Made by a program: the position numbers and the translations under genes. Positions 10,701 through 18,633 of a DNA stretch of 64,000 nucleotides are shown piece by piece. Under the pieces are notes generated by a model, which saw nothing but the letters and a program-made list of their open reading frames with translations, was not told the origin of the DNA and did not search any database. Positions within the stretch are counted from its first letter, which is position 1. Every line of letters starts with the position of its first letter. Source of the DNA: Flavobacterium degerlachei (GTDB lineage Bacteria; Bacteroidota; Bacteroidia; Flavobacteriales; Flavobacteriaceae); NCBI RefSeq assembly GCF_900106645.1, contig NZ_FNMV01000015.1, positions 46,213 to 110,212 on the forward strand, given 5' to 3'.

Positions 10701-11904
10701 AACCAGTTCCAGTAGCAATCTGTGCCGGATCAAAGTCATTATTTGAATTATCCGAAGGGGAATTAAAAGGATTATTAAAAATTCCAGTCGAAGGATCTAA
10801 GACAACGATTTCATTATCGTTTATTGGATTGCCATTAGAGTCGGTCAATTGACCTTCCCCTAAATCTTGAAGCGCAATTATATTTCTTAAATTGTTAGAG
10901 TTAGTACTAACGCGTGTCTGCTTATTGGTAACCCAAATTTCAAGTCTTGTTATTTGGACTCTACTATCGATAAAAGGGTAATTTTTAAGTGAAGCATCGT
11001 ATTTGTTCCTGAAGTATTGAGATAAGAAAAAATGCCTGTCATTATCATAATCCAAAGCAAACATTTCAAAATCCTCAATTTTCCCACCGCCTTGTGCAAC
11101 GACACTTTTGGTCTGAGATTTTTGTTCTGAGAAAACACCCGTAACGGTAGTTTTTCCAAATTGCAATTGAGTTTTCACTCCAAATAAACTTTGTGCTCCA
11201 CGAATCAATGAGCTATTTAGAGGCATACTAACATTTCCCACTTCAATTTTTTGGACAATATCATCTTCTGAAGGGGTATATTCTAATTTCATTAAGTTCT
11301 GAAAAGCAAATGTTGACTGGGTATCGTAGTTGGCATTTACATTCAGTCTCGTACCCACTTTCCCCATTAAGCTCATACTAATCCTTTGGTTAAAATCAAA
11401 AGATAGATTAGATCTATTTCTTGGAGAAAAAGACGGGTTGTCTTGTTTTGTGTAACGTAGTCCCAAATCCATTTCTACAGATCCAGTAGGCTTAACATCT
11501 ATGGTATTGCTACCAAAAATGGATTCAAAAAGATTTGAATTTATATAGTATTTAGGCAGTAAATCTTTTTTTGCTTCTTCACTACCTTCTTTTTTTCCAT
11601 CAATAGCGTCGCTTTTCTTCTTGAAATAATCTCTCATGGATTCTTTCAAAACTAAGCTTTCATACTCTTTTGGAGTCAGGATAATAGGGTAATTAATCGA
11701 AAATCCATCAACAGAATTGGTATAAATATACCTATCCGTAACAGGATCATAGCTATAAGCCGAGAGGATACTTTGAGGGTCCTTTATTTTGACTTTTCCT
11801 AAAGAAAAACCTGTTTTTACTGTATCTTGGGGCTCTTCATTTACCTGTGCATACGATACAAAACCACAAAATAAAACCAACAATAAAATACAAATTTTAC
11901 GCAT
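4747..11904 (-). CDS. sprA: SprA, giant outer-membrane translocon of the type IX secretion system
   Basis: 2385 residues, the expected giant size. It has a signal peptide (ICILLLVLFCGFVSYAQ), then alternating beta-strand sequence throughout and a C-terminal strand ending RSGFTLRYNFGN. SprA (Porphyromonas Sov) forms a very large beta-barrel through which T9SS cargo, including gliding adhesins, crosses the outer membrane. A short Pro/Lys/Ala-rich stretch (about residues 1900-1925) interrupts the barrel sequence. It starts 24 bases after ruvA ends and is followed by gcvH, suggesting one transcript. No frameshift or internal stop is seen across 7.2 kb. All the plus-strand frames inside it are shadows. 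Confidence 0.95.
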   Translation of the reverse strand: MRKICILLLVLFCGFVSYAQVNEEPQDTVKTGFSLGKVKIKDPQSILSAYSYDPVTDRYIYTNSVDGFSINYPIILTPKEYESLVLKESMRDYFKKKSDAIDGKKEGSEEAKKDLLPKYYINSNLFESIFGSNTIDVKPTGSVEMDLGLRYTKQDNPSFSPRNRSNLSFDFNQRISMSLMGKVGTRLNVNANYDTQSTFAFQNLMKLEYTPSEDDIVQKIEVGNVSMPLNSSLIRGAQSLFGVKTQLQFGKTTVTGVFSEQKSQTKSVVAQGGGKIEDFEMFALDYDNDRHFFLSQYFRNKYDASLKNYPFIDSRVQITRLEIWVTNKQTRVSTNSNNLRNIIALQDLGEGQLTDSNGNPINDNEIVVLDPSTGIFNNPFNSPSDNSNNDFDPAQIATGTGLLNKNIREIVTASSGFNVSVSEGQDYSKLENARKLTTNEYTFNAQLGYISLQQRLANDEILAVAYQYTIGDKVYQVGEFGSDGVDATVVTGTDASQAIITQSLILKMLKSNLTNVKNPVWNLMMKNIYQIQGAYQVKQEDFRFNILYSDPSPLNYITAVEGSPFPPSPSAENKVAETPLLKVFNLDKLNYNNDPQTGGDGFFDFMQGITIDSQNGRVIFTTKEPFGELLFSKLSNTGSGENYDDEATYNANQKKYVFRNMYRNTQSGALQDSDKNKFLLRGRYKSSGDDGIPIGAFNVPQGSVVVTAAGRVLVEGIDYSVNYQLGRVQILDPSLQASNTPINVSLENNSIFGQQTRQFMGVNVEHKISDNFLIGGTYLKMTEKPFTQKSSFGQESVNNTIFGFNTNFSTEVPFLTRLVNKLPNLDTDVPSNLSVRGEIAFLKPDSPKADQFEGESTIYVDDFEGSQSTIDMRSAYAWSLSSTPDRNVRSTYDFNASSNDLSYGFKRAKLAWYSIDPVFYTQKPPGITNDDLSFNSTRRIYSEELYPLTDIAQGQSQVINTLDLSYYPSDRGPYNNNANFKAYPAENFGGIMRSLNSTNFEQGNVEYIQFWVLDPYEGVGKILPSNTGKIYFNLGEISEDVLKDGRKQYENGLGPDQILVNPRPIWGDVPASQSLIYAFDANANNRTNQDIGLDGLANVNEGAVYNNFASDPDPAGDDYTYYLNTSGSILERYKNYNGVDGNSAVDISNPNRGSSTVPDVEDINRDNTMNTINAYYEYSIDVQPNMTVGQNYITDIRNTQVTLANGEVTDSRWIQFKIPVSQPENTIGNISDFRSIRFMRMFMTGFNEEVTVRFGALDLVRGEWRRYTNTLDFNDTNVLDDNTDLDVLAVNVQENGDRCPVNYVVPPGVQREQLYNNNTLINQNEQALSLRVSGDGLEPEDSRAVFKNVSIDMRQFKKLKMFLHAESLPNEIVLRDDQMVGFIRFGNDFTQNFYQIEIPLKVTIPTSSGADCSALSAELVWPEANEIDLSLALLTQLKIQSMSVDLSTLPLDGIYYQNEDELDASLASKSNKLRLGIKGNPNFGLVRTLMVGVKSNETHQDIKGEVWFNELRLADMDNQGGMAAVLNVDSNLADFATISATGKKSTIGFGSLEQGPNERSREDIQQYNIVTNVNLGKMLPIKWGINLPFNYAVGEETITPEYDPFNQDIKLKQLLDNTTDSELKDNITNRAIDYTKRTSINFIGVRKQRSPEQKQHVYDPENFTFSQSYNKVERHDFEIEEYLDQQANSSVDYAFSFQPKSVEPFKKMEFMKKSDYWKLLSDFNFNYLPSNISFNSNINRQFNRQQFRQVDVQGIGLDPLYRRNFSFNYQYGFNYNLTKALKLSYTASSSNIVKNYLNEDNEPIDSFSIWDSYWDIGDPNQHMQQLVVNYEIPINKIPVFSFIKANYSYTGDYSWQRTSNALSQIEIEGTAYNLGNTVQNARSNSLNSSFNMDMLYKYLGISPKGKNAAPKPRATAPKPGEKVVNTAAKPQAKDNEFVDGLMGVLTSVKNIQINYTENSGTVLPGYTPSVGFLGSSRPSLGFIFGSQDDVRYEAAKNGWLTNYQDFNQNFSQVTNRMLKATANVDLFPDLKIDLTSDRSYSKNYSEQYDIFDGQYNSRSPYTYGLFSISTVLIKTAFSASDENSSAAFDDFRSNRLIVATRLATERGIDVTNPANIDDEGYPLGYGKNNQAVLLPAFLAAYSGSDASGVSLGIFRSFPIPNWAVKYNGLMRYDLFKKNFKRFSLQHNYRASYTINQYRSNFDYDNTPDGVDDSGNFYNKTIMSNINLVEQFSPLIRMDFELKSSLKVLTEIKKDRALSMSFDNNLLTEVKGIEYVVGLGYRFKDVIFSSRLADNPTGIIKGDINMKADFSYRNNQTVVRYLDYDNNQLAGGQNIWSLKLTADYSFSKNLTAIFYYDHSFSKAVISTSFPLTNIRSGFTLRYNFGN

Positions 11905-11928
11905 ACAATTCGTGCTTCTAAGTTTATT

Positions 11929-12510
11929 TTATAAGTTTTTTAAAGCTTTTTTAATAATTGCTTCTACGGAAGCTTCTGGGTCTTCTTTCACGATTTTTTC
12001 GACAAGTTTTTCTGAAGTTTTTCTAACAAAACCTAAGACCTCCAATGCAGATAACGCTTCATCTCTATTAGTATTGTTTTGTGACATCGAAACTTCATCT
12101 AAATCGTACAATTTAAGCACTTTCTCCTTCAAATCAAGTATTACTCTTTGTGCCGTTTTACTTCCGATTCCCTTTATCGATTGTATAGTAACCACGTCTC
12201 CAGATGCAATCGCATTTGTAATTTGTTTAGGATCTAATGAAGACAACATTGTTCTGGCGATATTAGCACCAATTCCTGAAACTGACAACAACAATTTAAA
12301 AATCTCCCTTTCTGATTTCTCTACAAACCCAAATAACGTGTGTGCATCTTCTTTGATTTGAAGATGGGTAAATAGTTTAATAAAATCAGCATTAGGAAGC
12401 AATGAATAGGTATGTAAGGAAATATTTACATGATATCCCACACCTCCACAATCAATAATGACCTCTGTTGGTGTTTTTTCAACTAATTTTCCTTGTAAAT
12501 GTGCAATCAT
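11929..12510 (-). CDS. ruvA: Holliday junction branch-migration protein RuvA
   Basis: 193 residues. RuvA tetramers bind four-way junctions and load the RuvB motor. The N-terminal OB fold begins MIAHLQGKLVEKTPTEVIID. The middle has two helix-hairpin-helix motifs (VSGIGANIARTML and IKGIGSKTAQRVI) and the C-terminus is the RuvB-contacting three-helix domain. I took the ATG at 12510-12508, where family members begin. The partner ruvB is far away at 43.7-44.8 kb. It heads a tight run ruvA-sprA-gcvH-vanZ. Confidence 0.95.
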   Translation of the reverse strand: MIAHLQGKLVEKTPTEVIIDCGGVGYHVNISLHTYSLLPNADFIKLFTHLQIKEDAHTLFGFVEKSEREIFKLLLSVSGIGANIARTMLSSLDPKQITNAIASGDVVTIQSIKGIGSKTAQRVILDLKEKVLKLYDLDEVSMSQNNTNRDEALSALEVLGFVRKTSEKLVEKIVKEDPEASVEAIIKKALKNL

Positions 12511-12546
12511 ATATTTACTGTATATCTCGTTTTGCAATAAAAATAA

Positions 12547-12580
12547 AAAAAAGTTCTTTGCAAATGCAAAGAACTTTTTT
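12547..12580 (-). terminator. Rho-independent terminator after maeB
   Basis: AAAAAAGTTCTTTGC-AAAT-GCAAAGAACTTTTTT is a perfect long stem with a 4-base loop, 11 bases beyond the maeB stop. It separates maeB from ruvA. Confidence 0.85.
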
Positions 12581-12590
12581 TAAATTCAAT

Positions 12591-14870
12591 TTATCTTTTT
12601 TTCTTCTGTTTTTCTTGAGCATCAATAACAGCAATAGTTGCCATATTAACCATTTCTTCTACACTAGCTCCTAACTGGAATATATGGACAGGTTTCCCCA
12701 TTCCTAACATAATTGGTCCAATTGAATCTACCTTATTTAATTCTTTTAACAACTTATAAGTTATGTTAGCCGAATCAAGATTAGGAAAAATTAAAGTATT
12801 CACTTTTTTACCTGCTAATTTAGAGAACGGAAATTTTTCCTTCAACATCTCTTGGTTCAAAGCAAAATCAGCCTGAACTTCCCCATCTATAATCATATCT
12901 GGATGATGCTCATGCAAATAAGCAACTGCTTCTCTCACTTTAGAAGCATTTTCATCCGTCGAGGAACCAAAATTAGAAAATGATACCATGGCTATCACAG
13001 GCTCCACACCAAACATTCTAGCTGTTTTAGCAGTCATAATGGCTATTTTGGCTAATTCAAGAGCTGTAGGGTTAATGTTAATGGCTGTATCAGACAAAAA
13101 CATTGGTCCTCTTGCAGTCATCATCATATTTGTAGTAGCTACTATCGAAGCCCCAGGAGCTTTAGGAATAAGCTGTAACATAGGCTTCACTACAGAAGAG
13201 TAACTCCTGCTGTACCCAGTAACTAATCCATCTGCTTCTCCTTCATTGACCATCATTGCCGCGAAATAATTTCTTTCTCGCATTAACTTCTGAGCATCTA
13301 ACAACGATATTCCGCGTCTCTTTCTGGCTTCCCAGTATATATTTGCAAACCTATTTCTTCTGTCGTTTTCTTCGTCAATTTTGGTATCAATAATTGGAAC
13401 TTCGGTCTCAAACCCAAGCTCTTTTTTCAATTCCAAAATAATTTCCATGTTCCCAAGTAATATTGGTAAACAAGTACCTTCTTCAAGAACAATTTGAGCT
13501 GCTTTTAGCACATCTAAATGATCTGCTTCTGCAAAAATGATTCTTTTCGGATCCATTTTGGCTCTGTTGGTAACCAAACGAACCATTTTATTATCGTTCC
13601 CTAATCGGTCATAAAGTTCCTCTTCATATTTATTCCAATCTGTAATAGGATTTAATGCCACTCCAGAATCCATGGCTGCTTTTGCTACTGCAGGTGCAAC
13701 GACGGTAATCAACCTAGGGTCGAATGGAGAAGGAATAATATAGTCGCGACCAAAGATAAGTTTGGTAGCACCATAAGCGATATTTACTTGTTCCGGCACG
13801 TGTTCTTTAGCTAAAGCTGCAAGAGCACGAACAGCAGCCATTTTCATAGCCTCGTTAATTTTGGTAGCACGAACATCTAATGCACCACGAAATATATATG
13901 GAAACCCAAGAACATTGTTGACTTGATTAGGATAATCTGACCTTCCTGTAGCCATAATAATATCATCTCTCGTAGCTATTGCTAAATGATAATCAATTTC
14001 TGGAACTGGATTCGCCATTGCAAAAACAATAGGATTATCAGCCATTGAAAGCAGCATTTCAGCAGAAAGAACATTTCCGGCAGAAAGTCCTAGAAAAACA
14101 TCAGCATTTATTATAGCTTCTCCTAATGTAGTCTCTTTTTTACCAATGGAATATCTTTGTTGTAGTGCAGATAAATCAGTTCTATCTTCTGAAAGAACGC
14201 CGTCTTTATCAAACATTGTTATATTAGCAGGGTTAACTCCTAATAAAACATACAAATTGGCACAAGCCAATGCAGCAGAACCTGCCCCTGAAACAATTAC
14301 TTTCGCATTTTGAATTTCTTTATCAGCTAATTCAAGTGCGTTTAACAAAGCTGCTGATGAAATGATAGCGGTTCCATGTTGATCATCATGCATCACAGGA
14401 ATATCTAACTCCTCAACCAACCTTCTTTCAATTTCAAATGATTCTGGAGCTTTGATATCTTCTAAATTTATACCTCCAAATGTTGGGGCAATCGCTTTTA
14501 CAGTATCAATAAATTTGTCAATATCCTTAAGGTCTATTTCAATATCAAAAACATCAATGTCTGCGAAAATTTTAAACAACAGTGCTTTCCCTTCCATTAC
14601 AGGTTTTGATGCTTCAGGACCTATATCTCCTAGTCCTAAAACTGCTGTTCCGTTAGTTATAACAGCTACTAAATTCCCTTTAGCAGTATATTTATAAACA
14701 TTATTTACATCTTTTGCGATTTCCAAACAAGGCTCAGCTACGCCTGGAGTGTATGCCAAAGACAGGTCTCTTTGTGTTGCATATTTCTTAGTAGGAACAA
14801 CTTGTATCTTTCCTGGAGTTGGTTTTGCATGATATAATAACGCTTCTCTTCTCTTGCTATTCTTGTTCAT
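12591..14870 (-). CDS. maeB: NADP-dependent malic enzyme with C-terminal phosphotransacetylase-like domain
   Basis: 759 residues, the standard length of the fused MaeB type. The N-terminal half is malic enzyme, with SLAYTPGVAEPC, the catalytic-lysine region, the metal site VMHDDQHGTAI and a Rossmann motif VSGAGSAALACA; it decarboxylates malate to pyruvate with NADP. From about residue 430 (MVRLVTNRAKMDPKRIIFAEA) it becomes a phosphate acetyltransferase-like domain, known in this family as a regulatory acetyl-CoA-sensing unit rather than an enzyme. It is a single-gene unit bounded by terminators at 14967-14994 upstream and 12547-12580 downstream. Confidence 0.95.
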   Translation of the reverse strand: MNKNSKRREALLYHAKPTPGKIQVVPTKKYATQRDLSLAYTPGVAEPCLEIAKDVNNVYKYTAKGNLVAVITNGTAVLGLGDIGPEASKPVMEGKALLFKIFADIDVFDIEIDLKDIDKFIDTVKAIAPTFGGINLEDIKAPESFEIERRLVEELDIPVMHDDQHGTAIISSAALLNALELADKEIQNAKVIVSGAGSAALACANLYVLLGVNPANITMFDKDGVLSEDRTDLSALQQRYSIGKKETTLGEAIINADVFLGLSAGNVLSAEMLLSMADNPIVFAMANPVPEIDYHLAIATRDDIIMATGRSDYPNQVNNVLGFPYIFRGALDVRATKINEAMKMAAVRALAALAKEHVPEQVNIAYGATKLIFGRDYIIPSPFDPRLITVVAPAVAKAAMDSGVALNPITDWNKYEEELYDRLGNDNKMVRLVTNRAKMDPKRIIFAEADHLDVLKAAQIVLEEGTCLPILLGNMEIILELKKELGFETEVPIIDTKIDEENDRRNRFANIYWEARKRRGISLLDAQKLMRERNYFAAMMVNEGEADGLVTGYSRSYSSVVKPMLQLIPKAPGASIVATTNMMMTARGPMFLSDTAININPTALELAKIAIMTAKTARMFGVEPVIAMVSFSNFGSSTDENASKVREAVAYLHEHHPDMIIDGEVQADFALNQEMLKEKFPFSKLAGKKVNTLIFPNLDSANITYKLLKELNKVDSIGPIMLGMGKPVHIFQLGASVEEMVNMATIAVIDAQEKQKKKR

Positions 14871-14893
14871 TTATTTGGATTTTGTCTAGCCTA

Positions 14894-14901
14894 CAAAGAT
14901 A
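14894..14901 (-). promoter_or_regulatory. Putative -7 box of maeB
   Basis: The minus strand reads TATCTTTG, matching TAnnTTTG, 24 bases before the ATG and downstream of the preceding terminator. No good -33 TTG. Confidence 0.45.
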
Positions 14902-14966
14902 TAAGACTTGGTTTAAAAAGTAGGCTTTTATACTATTCTTTTACAAAAAAACCTCTTATACAAAAA

Positions 14967-14994
14967 AAATAGCTGCACTAATTGGCAGCTATTT
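14967..14994 (-). terminator. Terminator after the CBS-domain gene
   Basis: AAATAGCTGC-ACTAATTG-GCAGCTATTT is a perfect 10-bp stem, 23 bases past the CBS gene stop, followed on the minus strand by a T-rich tract. Confidence 0.8.
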
Positions 14995-15016
14995 ATACAC
15001 ATGTCTATATTTTTAA

Positions 15017-15451
15017 TTACGATTTCGTTCCACTAATGTATGAATCTAGATGCTTTATGGTATCTTTTTGTACCTCTATAATCGATATAACGACATCACC
15101 TATCGAAATAATACCGATAACAACATTATTTTCTACAACTGGTAAATGTCTAACTCTCTTTGTAGTCATTAATTCCATACAATACTCTAAGTTATCAGTT
15201 GGTTTGACAGTGATTATATTAGTCGCCATAATCTCATGCACCAAAGTTTCTTTTGAAGATTTGTCTTTTAAAACAATTTTCCTAGCATAATCTCTTTCAG
15301 ATAAAACACCTTTCAATGCTGAATCTTCAATTACCAAGACTGCACCAATATTTTTTTCGCCCATCACTTTTATGGCGTCATATACCGTGATCGTTGAAAC
15401 TATTGAATATACTTCGTTCCCTTTTGAGCTTAATATTTGATTTACAGTCAT
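15017..15451 (-). CDS. CBS-pair domain protein
   Basis: 144 residues made almost entirely of two CBS motifs, about residues 15-70 (DAIKVMGEKNIGAVLVIED, GVLSERDYARKIVL) and 80-140 (IITVKPTDNLEYCMELMTTKRVRHLPVVE, GIISIGDVV). CBS pairs bind adenine nucleotides and often sense energy state. There is no attached effector domain, so the target is unknown. It is a monocistronic gene with its own terminator, between maeB and the sugar locus. Confidence 0.9.
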   Translation of the reverse strand: MTVNQILSSKGNEVYSIVSTITVYDAIKVMGEKNIGAVLVIEDSALKGVLSERDYARKIVLKDKSSKETLVHEIMATNIITVKPTDNLEYCMELMTTKRVRHLPVVENNVVIGIISIGDVVISIIEVQKDTIKHLDSYISGTKS

Positions 15452-15526
15452 CTTTAATAAATTAGGTTGACTATAAAGTTAAAAAAAATATCATAGAAAC
15501 TACAAATATCATTAAAAAAATAACGG

Positions 15527-17392
15527 TCAAAACAAATCTTCTGGAGGAGTCAACTTATTGATTTCCTGCTTTAAATTATCATTTAAGACCTCTAATCCAT
15601 ATTGATAGGATGCATTTACCCAACCAAATCCCTCCTTAGAAATATAATCAAATTCAGTCCCCACATTTCCGTACTCAGCAAAAACTTTATGAGAGCTAGT
15701 TTCGAGGTCGAATTTCTCGGGAATAGTTCCATTGTAATCAACCGCATTCTTTGTAATTAACCAAAGCCATCTATAAATCATTTCTTGCGCTTTTTCAATA
15801 TATCCATACTTGAGCAAACCTTCCCACAAAAGCATTTGATGAGGAGCCCAGCCAAAAGGATAATCCCATTGTCTTTGTGGTGCATCTTCAGGAAAATTAG
15901 CATTACTCGCTTTTGTACTTCCCGTAATCCCACCAGATTTAATAAATTGAGGAAGCGCAATCTCCACTAATTTTTTTGCCTGATGTTCACTACAGATTCC
16001 AGCCCATAAAGGAAAAAATGTAGTAGCAGCCTCAAATGGAAATTGTTTTTCATTTACATAGTCATAGTCAAAATACATGCTTGACTCTTCATTCCAACAC
16101 AACTCATTCATCTTTTGCTTTCTGAAATTTGCTTTCTGATCCCAATCTTCGGAAGTATAAAGAAAATCAGCCGATTGGAAACTATTATTGAAATATTCCT
16201 TGATAAGATAAGCAATGTCTTTTTCATATTTATACAGAAAACTATTTACATCAACAGAATTCAGATTTGCGCAGGTATTTATCAATCTATTTGTAGTATC
16301 ATGTCCACTTTCGCGTAAGCTTCTATCGTGAACGAAATATTCATCAAGTTCTGGGTCAACTAAGGTCCTATTCAGATATTGCTTTTCAAATTCTCTTATA
16401 GGTAAGTTGTACTTTTCCGCATACGGTCCTAAAACATCATCAAAATGTCCGGGCTCTACCTCAAAAGGCATTCCCACACCATCTGACTTATAACGATTTA
16501 AACCCGTAGTAGTCAATCGTTTTCCTTTCACCATCCAAACGCTATTGTATTCCAAAATAACCGTTTCTAAATGGCTTTTCAACCAATCTATATTAGGAGT
16601 TTCTTGTTTAACAATTTCGATTAACAAGGATGAGTACAACGGTGGTTGTGTCCTGGTCAAGTAGTAACTCCTATTAGCATTTAGTATTTTTCCGTAATGA
16701 ATAATTTGATACTTAAAGTTCTCTGCTATAGCCTTAGCTTTGTCCAACTGTTTATCGATAATCAGTCCAACGCCAATGAAATAGCTGTCCCAGCCGTACA
16801 TTTCATTAAATCTTCCGCCAGGAACCACAAAAGGAACACCTTGTAAACTGTATAATTTTTGTTCGAGTGCCAAAGCTAAAATACCCGGTTTAGTATTTAA
16901 AGTTTCGATATATTCATCAGAATAATGTTCTGGCAAAATTCCAACTTTAAAATTTTGCAATTCGTTTTCCAAATCCTGAAAATACTTCACTCCTTGTTTA
17001 TCCTTAGCGGAAACATAAAGCGTCGGAATCTCATTTGAAGTTTTTTCATCCTCGAGAATTTGCATCAAACCCTTTTTATCAATTGTTCTGGTAAGCTCAT
17101 TCCAATAATCTTCTCTGATCTTTCTTGAAATTCGTTCAACCGGCTCCTCATTTATACGACTTAAATCAACTTCACCCAGCTCCTTATTACTCTCTTTAAG
17201 CAAGGCTAATTCTTGTAGCAAATTAGCTAAATGATAGGTTCCTTCAATTATATTTTCGGCTTTAGTTTTTTCATCCACCAAAACAAATCTCTTAGGACCA
17301 TTATCATCCTTAGTAATTTTCTTGTCTTGATCCGTATCTTCTTGAAGTAAAAGTTCGCGAAATACTTTGTTTATGTTTACTAATATTTTCAT
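15527..17392 (-). CDS. Cytosolic trehalase, GH37, fungal neutral-type architecture
   Basis: 621 residues with no signal peptide. Both GH37 signatures are present: PGGRFNEMYGWDSY and QWDYPFGWAPHQ. The catalytic block RESGHDTTNRL carries the family's general-acid Asp. The N-terminus has an EF-hand-like loop at residues 19-30 (DTDQDKKITKDD followed by NGPK), as in fungal neutral trehalases, where a similar loop binds calcium; the about 100 residues after it also look like that type. It would hydrolyse trehalose to two glucose. It is the last gene of the five-gene operon from 22043; its ATG shares one base with the MFS stop (TAATG). Trehalase is confident; calcium control is inferred from the loop. 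Confidence 0.9.
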   Translation of the reverse strand: MKILVNINKVFRELLLQEDTDQDKKITKDDNGPKRFVLVDEKTKAENIIEGTYHLANLLQELALLKESNKELGEVDLSRINEEPVERISRKIREDYWNELTRTIDKKGLMQILEDEKTSNEIPTLYVSAKDKQGVKYFQDLENELQNFKVGILPEHYSDEYIETLNTKPGILALALEQKLYSLQGVPFVVPGGRFNEMYGWDSYFIGVGLIIDKQLDKAKAIAENFKYQIIHYGKILNANRSYYLTRTQPPLYSSLLIEIVKQETPNIDWLKSHLETVILEYNSVWMVKGKRLTTTGLNRYKSDGVGMPFEVEPGHFDDVLGPYAEKYNLPIREFEKQYLNRTLVDPELDEYFVHDRSLRESGHDTTNRLINTCANLNSVDVNSFLYKYEKDIAYLIKEYFNNSFQSADFLYTSEDWDQKANFRKQKMNELCWNEESSMYFDYDYVNEKQFPFEAATTFFPLWAGICSEHQAKKLVEIALPQFIKSGGITGSTKASNANFPEDAPQRQWDYPFGWAPHQMLLWEGLLKYGYIEKAQEMIYRWLWLITKNAVDYNGTIPEKFDLETSSHKVFAEYGNVGTEFDYISKEGFGWVNASYQYGLEVLNDNLKQEINKLTPPEDLF

Positions 17393-18603
17393 TATTTTGA
17401 AGTTAGTTTTTTTAATATAAAGAAAGAAACAAGTAATAAGGACATGGGAATCAACGTGTAATAAAACGCATTTTCAGGCCCTTCGTTTTTAAACAGATAC
17501 CCTATAACTCTCGACCCTATTGTCCCACCAAGAGCAGAAAAAACGACAATTAAACCCGTCATCGAGCTGTGTAATTTTTTAGGCAAGGCACTTAACACCA
17601 CCGAATTTAAGAGAGGATATATTGGCGCTATAAACAATCCAACTAATGGAAATGCAAACCCTATTAAAGGAATATCGCCTAGTGAATTAATTTCCTTGAC
17701 ATCTAGACCAACAGTTTTAGGAAGTACAAAAATCACTAGTAACATTGCCATAATAATACAAAAACTCAGTACCCATATCCAATTTATTGTTTTAGTAATC
17801 ACACCGGCAAGAAGCCTCCCAACAGCTAACGAAATTGCCAGAATACTCGCCATCATAATGCTGATATTCTCTGGCAAATGCAACACCTTGTCATTAAAAG
17901 TAGGCAACCAAGTCATAATCCCCTGTTCGATCATTACAAATAGAAACGCACTAATCACAAAAACAATCGTCAATAGTTTAGCAAATAGTTTGAACATTTG
18001 CTTAAAATCATCCACTAAATCTATCCCAGGAATTTCCGTTTGATTTTCAAACTTAGTAAAAAACAGGAATCCAAATGATAGTAATGAAATTCCGGCTAAG
18101 AGCCAATATACGTTTAACCATGCATCAGGATCAGTTTCTGAATTAAAGGCTGGAAATAAAAAGTAAGCCAAAGCGATACCAATCATGAACACCCCTTCTA
18201 TACTACTCATCAAACTATTGTGTTCTTTTTGATTTTCTGTTACGGTCCCAATAAGAGAATAAACAGATACCTTAATCAATGCAAACGAAACTCCAACCGT
18301 AGCAAAAAGTAATTTTGCTGTGTCAAATGAATTTCCAAAATACATACTAATACAAGCAACTGAGACCAAACCTAGCCCTATAAGCATTGCTCGTTTATAG
18401 CCTATTCTTGGCAAAAAAGATGCGATTAGAAAAGACACAATCGCAATTGGCAAGTCCTTGAAAGCCTCTAAAATACTGGCTTGCAATTCATCAACCCCGT
18501 AATTTTTCTGGGATTTTAGTATTACAATTCCAACGCTATTAAGCAGAATTGCAAAGACAAAATAATTCAGATACATTGCTAATTTGACAGTGTTTTTCTT
18601 CAT
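17392..18603 (-). CDS. MFS transporter, probable sugar importer
   Basis: 403 residues with about 12 hydrophobic helices and a long cytoplasmic loop near residues 190-210 (ENQTEIPGIDLVDDFKQ). The weak MFS motif RIGYKRAMLIGLG follows helix 2. It lies between a PfkB kinase (30-base gap) and trehalase (one-base overlap), so a role in moving a mono- or disaccharide across the inner membrane is likely. The substrate cannot be read from the sequence. It is distinct from the other MFS protein of this operon at 20739-22043, so the operon encodes two carriers. Confidence 0.8.
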   Translation of the reverse strand: MKKNTVKLAMYLNYFVFAILLNSVGIVILKSQKNYGVDELQASILEAFKDLPIAIVSFLIASFLPRIGYKRAMLIGLGLVSVACISMYFGNSFDTAKLLFATVGVSFALIKVSVYSLIGTVTENQKEHNSLMSSIEGVFMIGIALAYFLFPAFNSETDPDAWLNVYWLLAGISLLSFGFLFFTKFENQTEIPGIDLVDDFKQMFKLFAKLLTIVFVISAFLFVMIEQGIMTWLPTFNDKVLHLPENISIMMASILAISLAVGRLLAGVITKTINWIWVLSFCIIMAMLLVIFVLPKTVGLDVKEINSLGDIPLIGFAFPLVGLFIAPIYPLLNSVVLSALPKKLHSSMTGLIVVFSALGGTIGSRVIGYLFKNEGPENAFYYTLIPMSLLLVSFFILKKLTSK

Positions 18604-18633
18604 TTCTTATTGGTGTTTGCTTTTAATGACTTA

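Noticed and set aside
4994..11159. Many open frames on both strands inside sprA
   Set aside because: Shadows of the 2385-residue frame: no signal, no family similarity, and sprA is continuous without breaks.
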